DNA of 8,995 nucleotides from an uncultured Porphyromonadaceae bacterium (lineage in GTDB: Bacteria; Bacteroidota; Bacteroidia; Bacteroidales; Muribaculaceae), in NCBI GenBank assembly GCA_905212215.1, contig CAJMDR010000056.1, positions 1 through 8,995 of the forward strand. Direction: 5' to 3'. The translations under genes and the position numbers were made by a program. The notes beneath the pieces were generated by a model. The model did not search any database. It had not been told where the DNA came from and saw only the letters and a program-made list of their open reading frames with translations. Shown here one piece after another: positions 1 through 7,646 of this stretch (position 1 is the stretch's first letter; each line of letters opens with the position of its first letter).

Positions 1-306
1 GCGGCCATATTCGCGGCGGGGGGCGGGCTGCACCTCGCCGCCGAAGGCCGATGCGAGGAACTGCGCGCCGTAGCAGACACCCAGCAGGGGCAGTTTGCCC
101 TTGATGGCCGAAAGGTCGGGGGCAGGGGCATGCTCGTCCCTCACGGAGAAGGGACTGCCCGAGAGAATCACACCCCGCACCGAAGCATCCGGCACCGGAA
201 TTTTGTTGAAGGGGTGGATCTCGCAATAGACATTCAGTTCGCGTACGCGCCGCGCGATGAGCTGCGTATACTGCGACCCGAAGTCGAGAATCAGGATTTT
301 TTCCAT
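1..306 (-). CDS. guaA: GMP synthase (glutamine-hydrolysing), N-terminal part, cut by window edge
   Basis: The 102 visible residues are the start of the class I glutamine amidotransferase domain of GMP synthase, which releases ammonia from glutamine so that the ATP-pyrophosphatase domain can convert XMP to GMP. The protein opens [20 protein letters not shown], the classic GuaA N-terminus. It has the oxyanion-hole segment ILSGSP (residues 47-52) and the nucleophile elbow GVCYGAQ, with Cys78 as the catalytic cysteine. The His/Glu of the triad and the whole ATP-PPase and dimerisation domains lie beyond base 1, so intactness cannot be judged. The start is the ATG at 304-306, fixed by the conserved N-terminus. 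It lies 156 bases downstream of the DUF3795 gene on the same strand. Codon use is strongly GC-rich (about 72% GC in bases 1-120), unlike genes right of base 960. Confidence 0.96.
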   Translation of the reverse strand, partial: MEKILILDFGSQYTQLIARRVRELNVYCEIHPFNKIPVPDASVRGVILSGSPFSVRDEHAPAPDLSAIKGKLPLLGVCYGAQFLASAFGGEVQPAPRREYGR

Positions 307-314
307 AATATAAC

Positions 315-403
315 GTAAGTCCGACGAATCTGGGTTCATCAATTTCGGAAGGTTTACAAGCCATGAAACTCGCCGGACTCACTCTACGGCGTCTCCGACG
401 CCG
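315..403 (-). promoter_or_regulatory. Predicted structured leader upstream of guaA
   Basis: The 156 bases between the DUF3795 gene and guaA can fold on the minus-strand RNA. Bases 403-397 pair with 393-387 (7 bp, 3-base loop TCC on the plus strand). Bases 382-371 pair with 326-315 in a 12-bp stem enclosing about 44 bases. That stem includes two G-U pairs which would be A-C mismatches if the plus strand were the transcript, so the fold favours minus-strand RNA. The stem ends 8 bases before the guaA ATG, so it could influence ribosome access or act as a partial terminator/attenuator. There is no U-run after either hairpin, and I see no TAnnTTTG box. No known riboswitch class is recognised. Function is inference. 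Confidence 0.4.
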
Positions 404-462
404 GTTTCAGGCCTAAAATTCCTCCGGGCCTTCTCGTTGCCAAGGAAGACCTCGAATCCTTA

Positions 463-2339
<1,877 letters not shown>

Positions 2340-2379
2340 TTGGGGATTGAGAGGAGAGGTGGGAATGGTTTTATCTGGG

Positions 2380-2434
2380 CGCCTCAGGCGGGGAGAGGTG
2401 GCTGGGGCTTACGCCCCGCAGGAGGTGAACCTGC
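2380..2434. repeat. Cluster of three short hairpins upstream of the guaB promoter
   Basis: Three adjacent inverted repeats fill this intergenic stretch: 2380-2390 (CGCC-TCA-GGCG), 2404-2417 (GGGGC-TTAC-GCCCC; on the minus strand its loop is GTAA, a GNRA-type tetraloop) and 2418-2434 (GCAGG, 7-base loop, CCTGC). They lie between the murA stop and the guaB promoter, are more GC-rich than their surroundings, and are not followed by a clean T-run on either strand. They could be a structured 3' end of the murA transcript or a short dispersed REP-like element. Which one cannot be told from one copy. Confidence 0.45.
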
Positions 2435-2494
2435 TGCCTGAATCAAAAACAAGGGCAAGAGGCAAGCCTTTTGCACAGAAACAAATGCGAGACC

Positions 2495-2568
2495 AAGAGG
2501 GAAAAGAGGAGGAGTGATAAAAGAATGTGAGGAAAAGGGGGAGAGGGGAAAGGGAGGAGAGGAAAGGA
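2495..2568 (-). promoter_or_regulatory. C/U-rich, G-poor murA 3' untranslated region (possible Rho loading region)
   Basis: Immediately after the murA stop, the minus-strand RNA is almost purely pyrimidine. Bases 2529-2568 are 40 consecutive purines on the plus strand (pyrimidines on the transcript) and 2495-2514 add another 20. No stem-loop with a U-run follows murA, so a C-rich, G-poor, unstructured stretch is the expected form of a Rho utilisation region. Rho use here is inference. The tract is also a homopurine-homopyrimidine run capable in principle of triplex DNA. Confidence 0.35.
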
Positions 2569-2572
2569 TGGG

Positions 2573-3883
2573 TTATTTTTCGCGGGTGATGATGGCACCG
2601 AGTGCGCGGAGGCGCTCGTCAATCTTCTCGTAGCCACGGTCTATCTGGTCTATGTTCTGGATGCGGCTTGTTCCTCTTGCTCCCATGGCGGCAATTAGCA
2701 TTGCTACTCCGGCACGAATGTCGGGAGAGGTCATGTTGGTAGCTCTGAGAGAATGGAGTTTACCGCTTCCTATTACTGCGGCACGGTGTGGGTCGCAGAG
2801 AATGATTCTGGCACCCATGTCTATAAGCTTGTCGACGAAGAAGAGACGGCTCTCGAACATTTTCTGATGAATGAGCACGGATCCGGCGGCTTGAGTAGCC
2901 ACGACGAGGAAAATGCTGAGGAGGTCCGGGGAGAGACCGGGCCATGGAGCGTCGGCAAAGGTCATGATGCTGCCGTCAATGAAAGTTTCTATCTCATAAC
3001 CGTTTCTTGCGGGGATTATGATGTCGTCGCCCTGGAACTGAAGGTCTATTCCGAGTCGGGAAAATGAGTACGGGAGAATGCCGAGGTTATCAATGGAGAC
3101 ATCTCTTAGCCGTATTTCAGAGCCTGTCATTGCAGCCATGCCGATGAAGCTACCTACTTCAATCATGTCCGGGAGGAGGCGATGGCGTGTTCCATGCAGC
3201 TTTTCCACGCCATGGATTCTGAGCAGGTTGCTCCCTATGCCTTCTATGTTTGCCCCCATTGAGACCAGCATCCTGCAGAGTTGCTGGATGTAAGGCTCGC
3301 AAGCGGCGTTGTAGATGGTGGTTGTTCCTTCAGCCTTTACGGCGGCCATTATCAGGTTTGCTGTGCCGGTGACCGAGGCTTCGTCAAGAAGAATATAGGT
3401 GCCTTTCAGACCTCTATGTGAGGATATTTCGTAATGGCGTGAATCGGTGTTGAAGTAGAAATCGGCACCTAATTTCCGGAGACCGATGAGGTGAGTGTCG
3501 AGCCTTCTGCGGCCGATTTTATCTCCTCCCGGCTTAGGAAGCATGGCTTTCCCGAAACGTGCGAGCAGCGGACCGATAATCATTACCGATCCCCTCAGCG
3601 AGCGAGCCATGCGACTGAAATCGTCGGTGAAAATGAAATCTATGTCTATGTCATCGGCCTGGAAGAGATATGAATGCGGTGAGTTACGCTGCACCTTCAC
3701 CCCCATTCTCTGAAGCAGAAGAATAAGATTGCGAATATCGAGGATATCCGGGACATTGCTAATTTCTACGGGGTCCGGGGTGAGGAGAGTAGCGCATATT
3801 ACCTCGAGACCTTCGTTTTTAGCACCCTGCGGTGTGATTTCGCCGTGCAGGGAATGGCCTCCTTCAACAATGAAACTACTCAT
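2573..3883 (-). CDS. murA: UDP-N-acetylglucosamine 1-carboxyvinyltransferase (Asp-type, predicted fosfomycin-insensitive)
   Basis: 436 residues, full length for MurA, which transfers enolpyruvate from PEP to UDP-GlcNAc in the first committed step of peptidoglycan synthesis in the cytoplasm. It is an EPSP-synthase-fold enzyme of two inside-out alpha/beta domains. Visible active-site residues are Lys22-Asn23 (GAKNE), Arg126 (IGRRRLD, equivalent to E. coli Arg120), Asp320 in WPGLSPD (equivalent to Asp305) and Arg390 in SPDIRAG (equivalent to Arg397). The loop that carries Cys115 in E. coli reads PKPGGDKIGRRR here, with Asp121 at the Cys position; Cys-to-Asp at this site is known (for example in mycobacterial MurA) to prevent fosfomycin alkylation while keeping activity. 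The ATG overlaps the DUF4290 stop by four bases (ATGA), so the two are translationally coupled. Confidence 0.97.
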   Translation of the reverse strand: MSSFIVEGGHSLHGEITPQGAKNEGLEVICATLLTPDPVEISNVPDILDIRNLILLLQRMGVKVQRNSPHSYLFQADDIDIDFIFTDDFSRMARSLRGSVMIIGPLLARFGKAMLPKPGGDKIGRRRLDTHLIGLRKLGADFYFNTDSRHYEISSHRGLKGTYILLDEASVTGTANLIMAAVKAEGTTTIYNAACEPYIQQLCRMLVSMGANIEGIGSNLLRIHGVEKLHGTRHRLLPDMIEVGSFIGMAAMTGSEIRLRDVSIDNLGILPYSFSRLGIDLQFQGDDIIIPARNGYEIETFIDGSIMTFADAPWPGLSPDLLSIFLVVATQAAGSVLIHQKMFESRLFFVDKLIDMGARIILCDPHRAAVIGSGKLHSLRATNMTSPDIRAGVAMLIAAMGARGTSRIQNIDQIDRGYEKIDERLRALGAIITREK

Positions 3884-4488
3884 TTCTTCTTTTTATTCTT
3901 CTTCTTGGAGGTGGTTTTTGTGTTATTGGCAGCCTGAGGCGCCGACAACTCACGCAGTTTGTAGACTTCAGGGTTGAGGTTTATTCGCCCGTTGGTGAAA
4001 TTGCACAAGTCTCGGAGCACAATATAATCTTCGGCAGCCTCGGGGTTGTGCAGGAAGAGCGTTTTCTTCATCTGCATTGCCACACGCCATACCGCCTCGT
4101 CCTTGTCTGGCGTTTCAGGCATGTCAGCCACCGCCTTTGCCATGTTCTCAATGATGCGGCCGTAAATTCTTACAGGAGGTTCGGGTGGCATGTAAGGAAC
4201 TCTTTGCGGAGCCGGGCGGACGCTTTCTTCAGAAATTACGGGACAAGGGAAATCCACGTCAAGGCTGAAGTCGGAGAGAATCTGTATGGTGTCCCACGCC
4301 TTAGAGTTAGGGACCTGGGCGGCATTCATCTCGTCGGGGAAAAGGCGAGTGAGGATGGAAGCAATCGACTCGGCGCAAGCCTGACGTTGCTCCCTGTCTT
4401 CGATGGTGCGGCAATAATCCACCATCTGCTGAATGTGGCGCCCGAATTCCGGCAGCCTCAATTTGGCGCGGTTGGTGTTGTAATCCAT
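3880..4488 (-). CDS. DUF4290 family protein, coupled to murA
   Basis: A 202-residue soluble protein with no signal peptide or membrane segment, recognised as DUF4290 from its MDYNTNRAKLRLPEFGRHIQ start, the RxxYGRIIENM segment (about 107-117) and the NPEAAEDYIVLRDLCNFTNG core (about 149-168). The family is, to my knowledge, confined to Bacteroidota and commonly sits next to murA, but its function is not established. The conserved part ends at about residue 181; the last 20 residues are a low-complexity tail ending in nine lysine/serine/asparagine-rich residues (SKKKNKKKK). The tail is encoded by an A-rich run that could bind nucleic acid or simply help re-initiation on murA. The final codons overlap the murA ATG (ATGA). 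The start is the ATG at 4486-4488, right behind a promoter-like box. Confidence 0.88.
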   Translation of the reverse strand: MDYNTNRAKLRLPEFGRHIQQMVDYCRTIEDREQRQACAESIASILTRLFPDEMNAAQVPNSKAWDTIQILSDFSLDVDFPCPVISEESVRPAPQRVPYMPPEPPVRIYGRIIENMAKAVADMPETPDKDEAVWRVAMQMKKTLFLHNPEAAEDYIVLRDLCNFTNGRINLNPEVYKLRELSAPQAANNTKTTSKKKNKKKK

Positions 4489-4507
4489 TAATCCTTTGTT
4501 TAGACTG

Positions 4508-4515
4508 CAAAGGTA
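4508..4515 (-). promoter_or_regulatory. -7 box for the DUF4290-murA operon
   Basis: The minus strand reads TACCTTTG followed by CA, a good TAnnTTTG -7 box, 20 bases before the DUF4290 ATG. The expected -33 TTTG is not present at the right distance, so this is weaker than the guaB and TetR promoters. It implies a short leader of about a dozen bases and separates the operon from the upstream LuxR gene. Confidence 0.6.
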
Positions 4516-4581
4516 ATAAATTTAATTCAAGTAACCGGGGAAGGAACAGTTTTAAATTCAATAACGCGGGAAAAATATTGG

Positions 4582-5535
4582 CTATTGCAGGCTTATATCC
4601 TTTATGTCTATTATATTATGTAGGATTGCGAAGATGGTCAGTCCTGCGGAGGAATGAATCTGCAGTTTGGAAGCGATGTTGCGGCGGTGAGTCGTTACGG
4701 TGTGAATGCTGAGGAAGAGGCTGTCGGCAATTTCCTTATTTGACATTCCTTTTGCCACGCATGCTATTATTTCCTTCTCGCGATTGCTGAGGGATTCGGC
4801 TTTTTCCGCTTTGTTATCGGAGATTGTGCGTACTTTTTTGGGCGCCTGAGCCTTCACTTCCTTTTCAAGTCGCATGGCGGCGGGAAGGAAGAGCTTGTCT
4901 TCAATCTCGCAATGGCTCATGAGGTCGGCCTCACAGTTTATAATATCGTAGAGGACATAGTTGAGGATATAATTGTCGCGATGGCGATAGTGCCGGATAA
5001 CGATGTCTTTCAACTCCTGAAGTTTCTCTGCCATAGACTCATGGTTAAGCATATAGTCCTGAAGAGAGATTGAGTTGTCTCCGACATTGTCCTCCTCAAG
5101 AGATTTTATGTAAGGAAAAATTATGTCGTTCTCATATTCCATGTGGCGTCGCACTTCGGTGACATAATCATCGTAATATTTGAGTATCAGAAAACCGACA
5201 TCTTTAGTGTCATGGCAGTTGATGGCCTTAATCATCTTCTCGCGGATAGTCGGGAGGATGAAGTCCAGGAAATAAGAGTGAGCGCCTCTCAGATATTCCA
5301 TGAGAGAAGCTACCGACACCTTTCCGGTAGCCAAAGGATGACCGCTTATTCTGTTGGCTACAGTGAGGAAAGTATCGCAGTCCACGTTATTCTCGCGGCA
5401 CACCTCGCGTATTGAGCTGTCGCCGAAGCCGAGGGGAATACCGAAACGGCTCAACACCAACAGCAAGAGGTTGTTGTCGTCGACTATATCGCGCATCCGC
5501 GATTCAGGATAATAGAGGTTATCGGTAGGTATCAT
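4582..5535 (-). CDS. Hemerythrin-like (ScdA/RIC-type) domain fused to LuxR-type HTH regulator
   Basis: 317 residues with two recognisable modules. Residues about 80-222 form a hemerythrin-like four-helix domain with a full set of candidate iron ligands: His86 (AHSYFLDFILP), His131 and Glu135 (HMEYE), His165 (NHESM), His208 and Glu212 (HCEIEDKLFLP). The spacing closely follows the diiron repair protein YtfE/ScdA (RIC). Residues about 14-62 resemble the DUF542 domain that precedes this module in ScdA, but the CCGG-type cysteine motif is lost (FGIPLGFGD). After a charged linker (about 223-247), residues 248-311 are a LuxR helix-turn-helix (LSNREKEIIACVAKGMSNKEIA, HTVTTHRRNIASKL). No receiver domain is present. 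The likely role is a transcription factor that senses iron, oxygen, NO or redox state through a diiron centre. Target genes are unknown. It is transcribed alone, from its own promoter. Confidence 0.88.
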   Translation of the reverse strand: MIPTDNLYYPESRMRDIVDDNNLLLLVLSRFGIPLGFGDSSIREVCRENNVDCDTFLTVANRISGHPLATGKVSVASLMEYLRGAHSYFLDFILPTIREKMIKAINCHDTKDVGFLILKYYDDYVTEVRRHMEYENDIIFPYIKSLEEDNVGDNSISLQDYMLNHESMAEKLQELKDIVIRHYRHRDNYILNYVLYDIINCEADLMSHCEIEDKLFLPAAMRLEKEVKAQAPKKVRTISDNKAEKAESLSNREKEIIACVAKGMSNKEIADSLFLSIHTVTTHRRNIASKLQIHSSAGLTIFAILHNIIDIKDISLQ

Positions 5536-5562
5536 GGTATTTGTCTGTCCCTAAAAACAGTG

Positions 5563-5570
5563 CAAAATTA
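5563..5570 (-). promoter_or_regulatory. -7 box upstream of the hemerythrin-LuxR gene
   Basis: The minus strand reads TAATTTTG followed by CA, 28 bases before the ATG at 5535, the same -7 form as at guaB, cobW and tetR. The -33 TTTG is poorly matched. An imperfect dyad CTTAT-N8-ATAAG at 5596-5613 lies about 45-50 bases upstream of the expected start site, in activator position, and could be an operator; this is a weak candidate. Confidence 0.6.
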
Positions 5571-5695
5571 ATTCTTTTCTTTATTTCATGCCATACTTAT
5601 AAATAGTGATAAGAAGACTTTTTCATAATGGTTCAGGTGTGGAAATTACTAATTGGAGGGTATGACAAATTCAATTAATTGGGTATTAAGTAATG

Positions 5696-5736
5696 GATTT
5701 CCGGCAGTAACTTTGCAATGTGAAAAGATTTCCGGC
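5696..5736. repeat. 10-bp direct repeats flanking a plus-strand -7 box
   Basis: GATTTCCGGC occurs at 5696-5705 and again at 5727-5736, 31 bases start to start (about three helical turns). Between them lies TAACTTTG (5708-5715), which fits a plus-strand -7 box. The arrangement resembles paired operator sites around a promoter. The -33 box is not convincing. The rest of the 5536-5854 gap holds the LuxR promoter, this element and the terminator at 5798-5837; I see no protein-coding gene in it. Confidence 0.35.
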
Positions 5737-5797
5737 TTGTGAAAGCGGGTGTTGCACTTAGTTGAGAAGTAAAGAAACCTTGAAAAAGGAAATGAAT

Positions 5798-5837
5798 AAG
5801 GTGGTATGTCCTCAGAAATAATAGGACCTACCACCTT
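5798..5837 (-). terminator. Stem-loop terminator of the cobW-type gene
   Basis: A 15-bp stem interrupted by one mismatch: 5798-5806 pairs with 5829-5837, 5808-5812 pairs with 5823-5827, with a 10-base loop at 5813-5822. On the minus strand it starts 18 bases past the GTPase stop codon and is followed by a U/C-rich stretch (ATTCATTTCCTTTTTC), as expected for intrinsic termination. On the plus strand it is followed by TTAGTATTATAG, so it may work in both directions. Confidence 0.8.
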
Positions 5838-5854
5838 TAGTATTATAGAGCCGT

Positions 5855-7066
5855 TCAGGCTTTGCAGGCATCGAGAGCCTTAGCAATAGCTTTCTTGTCG
5901 AGGTTGCGGCCAATGAAAACGAGTTTTATCATGCGGTCGCCATATTGCGGATCCCAGTCACGCCTCAGCGACGGATCCCGTTCCATCATCGGAATCAGTT
6001 CCTCGATGGGAGCCGTAGCACACCACAGTCCACATTCTGTGAGTTTTTTCTGTACGCCGGCCTGTTCGAAGAGATAGCACATGTCTTCGTTTTCTGAGAA
6101 ATAAAGCATGCCCTTGCAGCGGATTACGTTTTCAGGCCATTTGCTTGCTACAAAGTAATCGAACTTGTTCAGGTCGAGTGCGGGACGGCTGTAATAGACA
6201 TATGTCTGAATGCCATATTCTTCAGCTTCTCCTTCTTCATCGTGATGGTGGTGATGATGATGGTGACGGCCATGTTCTTCATGTTCATGATGTTCGTGTT
6301 CGTGTTCATGGTCATCGTCATCTTCGAGTTCGTCTGGAGCCGTGTCCATAGCCTGAATCCATGTAGCGGAGGTTGCTACTTTCTCGAAATCGAAGAGTCG
6401 GGTGTTAAGAAGGTCTGAGAGGGGGACGTTGCAGTAGTCGCAACCAATTATTTTAGCTCTTGGCTGTAAGGCGCGGATGATGGACTTAATATAAGATGTG
6501 TCTTTGTCGCTTACCTCTGAAATCTTGTTCAGCAGAATCAGGTTGCAGAATTCTATCTGCTGAATGATTAGGTTCTCGATGTCTTCTTCCTGAAGTTTGG
6601 ATCCGGTGAGTTTGGAGCCATTGTCAAACTCCGTCTTCATGCGCAGGGCATCAACCACTGTAACGATGCAGTCGAGCTTCGGCATAGTCTTTAGGCTGAG
6701 GTTCAGCTGAGGCATTGAGCAGATGGTCTGTGCAATAGGTTCCGGTTCGCAGATACCGCTTGCTTCAATGACGATATAGTCGAATTTACCGCTGTCTGCA
6801 ATGTCGGAGAGCTGTTTTACGAGATCCATTTTCAGAGTACAGCAGATGCAGCCGTTCTGGAGGGCTACCAGGTCATCGGCACCTTCGTTTCCTACTATTC
6901 CCCCTTTCTGAATCAGTGATGCGTCAATGTTGACTTCGCCGATGTCGTTTACGATAACGGCAAACCGGATACCGCGTTCATTGTTCAGAATGCGGTTGAG
7001 GAGGGTGGTCTTTCCGCTTCCCAGATAACCTGTGAGCAGCAATACAGGAATACTTTCTGCACTCAT
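5855..7066 (-). CDS. yciC: CobW/G3E-family GTPase, YciC/ZagA-like zinc metallochaperone
   Basis: 403 residues. The N-terminal GTPase domain (about 5-225) shows Walker A GYLGSGKTT (13-21), the metal-binding CxCC motif at Cys73-Cys75-Cys76 (NGCICC), the EASG switch (Glu101) and the base-recognition NKIS (180-183). The C-terminal CobW_C domain spans about 285-398 (EYGIQTYVYYSR to WDPQYGDRMIKLVFIG). The layout and sequence match, from memory, B. subtilis YciC/ZagA, a GTP-dependent chaperone that delivers zinc under zinc limitation. Between the domains, residues 253-275 contain 15 histidines alternating with acidic residues and then eight in a row; such loops bind Zn, Ni or Co in this family. The metal is inferred, not shown. 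The gene stands alone, with its own promoter and terminator. I could not recognise a Zur operator. Start ATG at 7064-7066, directly before the Walker A strand. Confidence 0.92.
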   Translation of the reverse strand: MSAESIPVLLLTGYLGSGKTTLLNRILNNERGIRFAVIVNDIGEVNIDASLIQKGGIVGNEGADDLVALQNGCICCTLKMDLVKQLSDIADSGKFDYIVIEASGICEPEPIAQTICSMPQLNLSLKTMPKLDCIVTVVDALRMKTEFDNGSKLTGSKLQEEDIENLIIQQIEFCNLILLNKISEVSDKDTSYIKSIIRALQPRAKIIGCDYCNVPLSDLLNTRLFDFEKVATSATWIQAMDTAPDELEDDDDHEHEHEHHEHEEHGRHHHHHHHHDEEGEAEEYGIQTYVYYSRPALDLNKFDYFVASKWPENVIRCKGMLYFSENEDMCYLFEQAGVQKKLTECGLWCATAPIEELIPMMERDPSLRRDWDPQYGDRMIKLVFIGRNLDKKAIAKALDACKA

Positions 7067-7091
7067 ATCTTCTACTTATTTTTTTATGATG

Positions 7092-7099
7092 CAAAATTA
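7092..7099 (-). promoter_or_regulatory. -7 box of the cobW-type GTPase gene
   Basis: The minus strand reads TAATTTTG followed by CA, 26 bases before the ATG. The -33 region has TTTT rather than TTTG at 20 bases spacing. The leader would be about 18-20 bases, too short for a riboswitch; any metal control must act on DNA. No clear palindrome for a Zur/Fur protein is visible around it. Confidence 0.65.
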
Positions 7100-7294
7100 A
7101 CGAAAAATACGATAAGGAGAAAACCACATCCCTTGGAGAAATGGAATTCATTTAAGGAATGGGGGAGGGTTGAATCTTTCTGAGCGCTTAGGTTTAGTGC
7201 TGAAATTATTAAGGTACTTTAAGAAAATATTCAAATCGGATTTTTTGGTACGAGGTGAGGGAAAAAGTATAGGAACTAATTCGGAAAATAATAT

Positions 7295-7302
7295 TAATTT
7301 TG
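7295..7302 (+). promoter_or_regulatory. -7 box of a candidate small transcription unit
   Basis: TAATTTTG followed by CACC on the plus strand matches the -7 box used by the neighbouring genes. No TTTG is present 19-23 bases upstream, so it rests on one box only. Transcription would start near 7309, and an intrinsic terminator follows at 7405-7437. Confidence 0.5.
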
Positions 7303-7308
7303 CACCGT

Positions 7309-7437
7309 GATTAAACTAAACCGGCATTAGGAAGTCATAAGTACAGAAAAAGGGAAGACTAACAATAATCACACTATTTTTATTAGGTAAGAGATGTATT
7401 TCGGTATGGGGCTCCGTGAGGCGCTCCATATTTTTTT
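7309..7437 (+). ncRNA. Candidate small RNA of about 130 nt
   Basis: This stretch lies between a -7 box (7295-7302) and a strong intrinsic terminator (7405-7437), and TetR has a separate promoter further downstream, so it reads as an independent transcript. The body is A-rich and little structured apart from the terminator; GTGATT (7307-7312) could pair with AATCAC (7367-7372). It does not resemble tRNA, 6S, SRP RNA, tmRNA or RNase P. Alternatively it is a short mRNA for a 21-codon ORF (7394-7459), but the terminator lies inside that ORF. Start and end are inferred from promoter and terminator positions. Confidence 0.45.
7405..7437 (+). terminator. Intrinsic terminator with GTGA tetraloop
   Basis: TATGGGGC (7405-7412) pairs with GCTCCATA (7423-7430) including one G-T wobble; after a T-C mismatch, CC pairs with GG across a GTGA (GNRA-type) loop at 7416-7419. 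The stem is followed directly by seven T residues (7431-7437). This is the best Rho-independent terminator in the window and reads on the plus strand. No plus-strand gene precedes it, which is why a small RNA is proposed. Confidence 0.8.
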
Positions 7438-7516
7438 ATATATAGGTCCAAGGCATTGATTTTTAGTGGATTACTCATGGTTATGGGTAGTTTCATGGAA
7501 GAGAATAGAAAACGAT

Positions 7517-7548
7517 TTTGCCCGAGTTGGTTTTTTGTATTAATTTTG
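7517..7548 (+). promoter_or_regulatory. Promoter of the TetR-TolC operon
   Basis: TTTG (7517-7520), a spacer of exactly 20 bases, then TAATTTTG (7541-7548): a full match to the Bacteroidota TTTG/TAnnTTTG promoter. Transcription should start near 7555, leaving a leader of about 90 bases before the TetR ATG. Weak dyads in the leader, AAACT-N12-AGTTT (7571-7592) with ACTA-N5-TAGT nested in it (7573-7585), are possible TetR autoregulatory operators but short. Confidence 0.82.
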
Positions 7549-7646
7549 CAGTTATATTGGTAGCCAAGTAAAACTAAAGTATAGTGAAGTTTCTTGTTAC
7601 ATATTTGTGTTTGACTTGATTACTTGAGAACTAAACCACAACATAC

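Noticed and set aside
4048..4491. Open frame of 147 codons on the plus strand
   Set aside because: Antisense to nearly all of DUF4290, which has family motifs and an operon overlap with murA.
5596..5613. CTTAT-N8-ATAAG dyad as an FNR/CRP-type operator of the hemerythrin-LuxR gene
   Set aside because: The half-sites are only five bases in AT-rich DNA and match no consensus I know, so it is mentioned with the promoter but not listed as a site of its own.
5649..5834. Minus-strand frame of 61 codons in the LuxR-cobW gap
   Set aside because: Its start lies inside the cobW terminator stem and it has no promoter or recognisable motif.
6238..6310. Repetitive CAT/GAA-like DNA considered as a tandem repeat or CRISPR-like array
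   Set aside because: It is in frame within the GTPase gene and encodes its histidine-rich loop; there are no spacers or conserved repeat units.
7394..7459. 21-codon ORF starting MYFGMGLREALHIF
   Set aside because: Not listed as a gene: an intrinsic terminator lies within it, so most transcripts would end before its stop codon. Kept only as an alternative in the small RNA finding.
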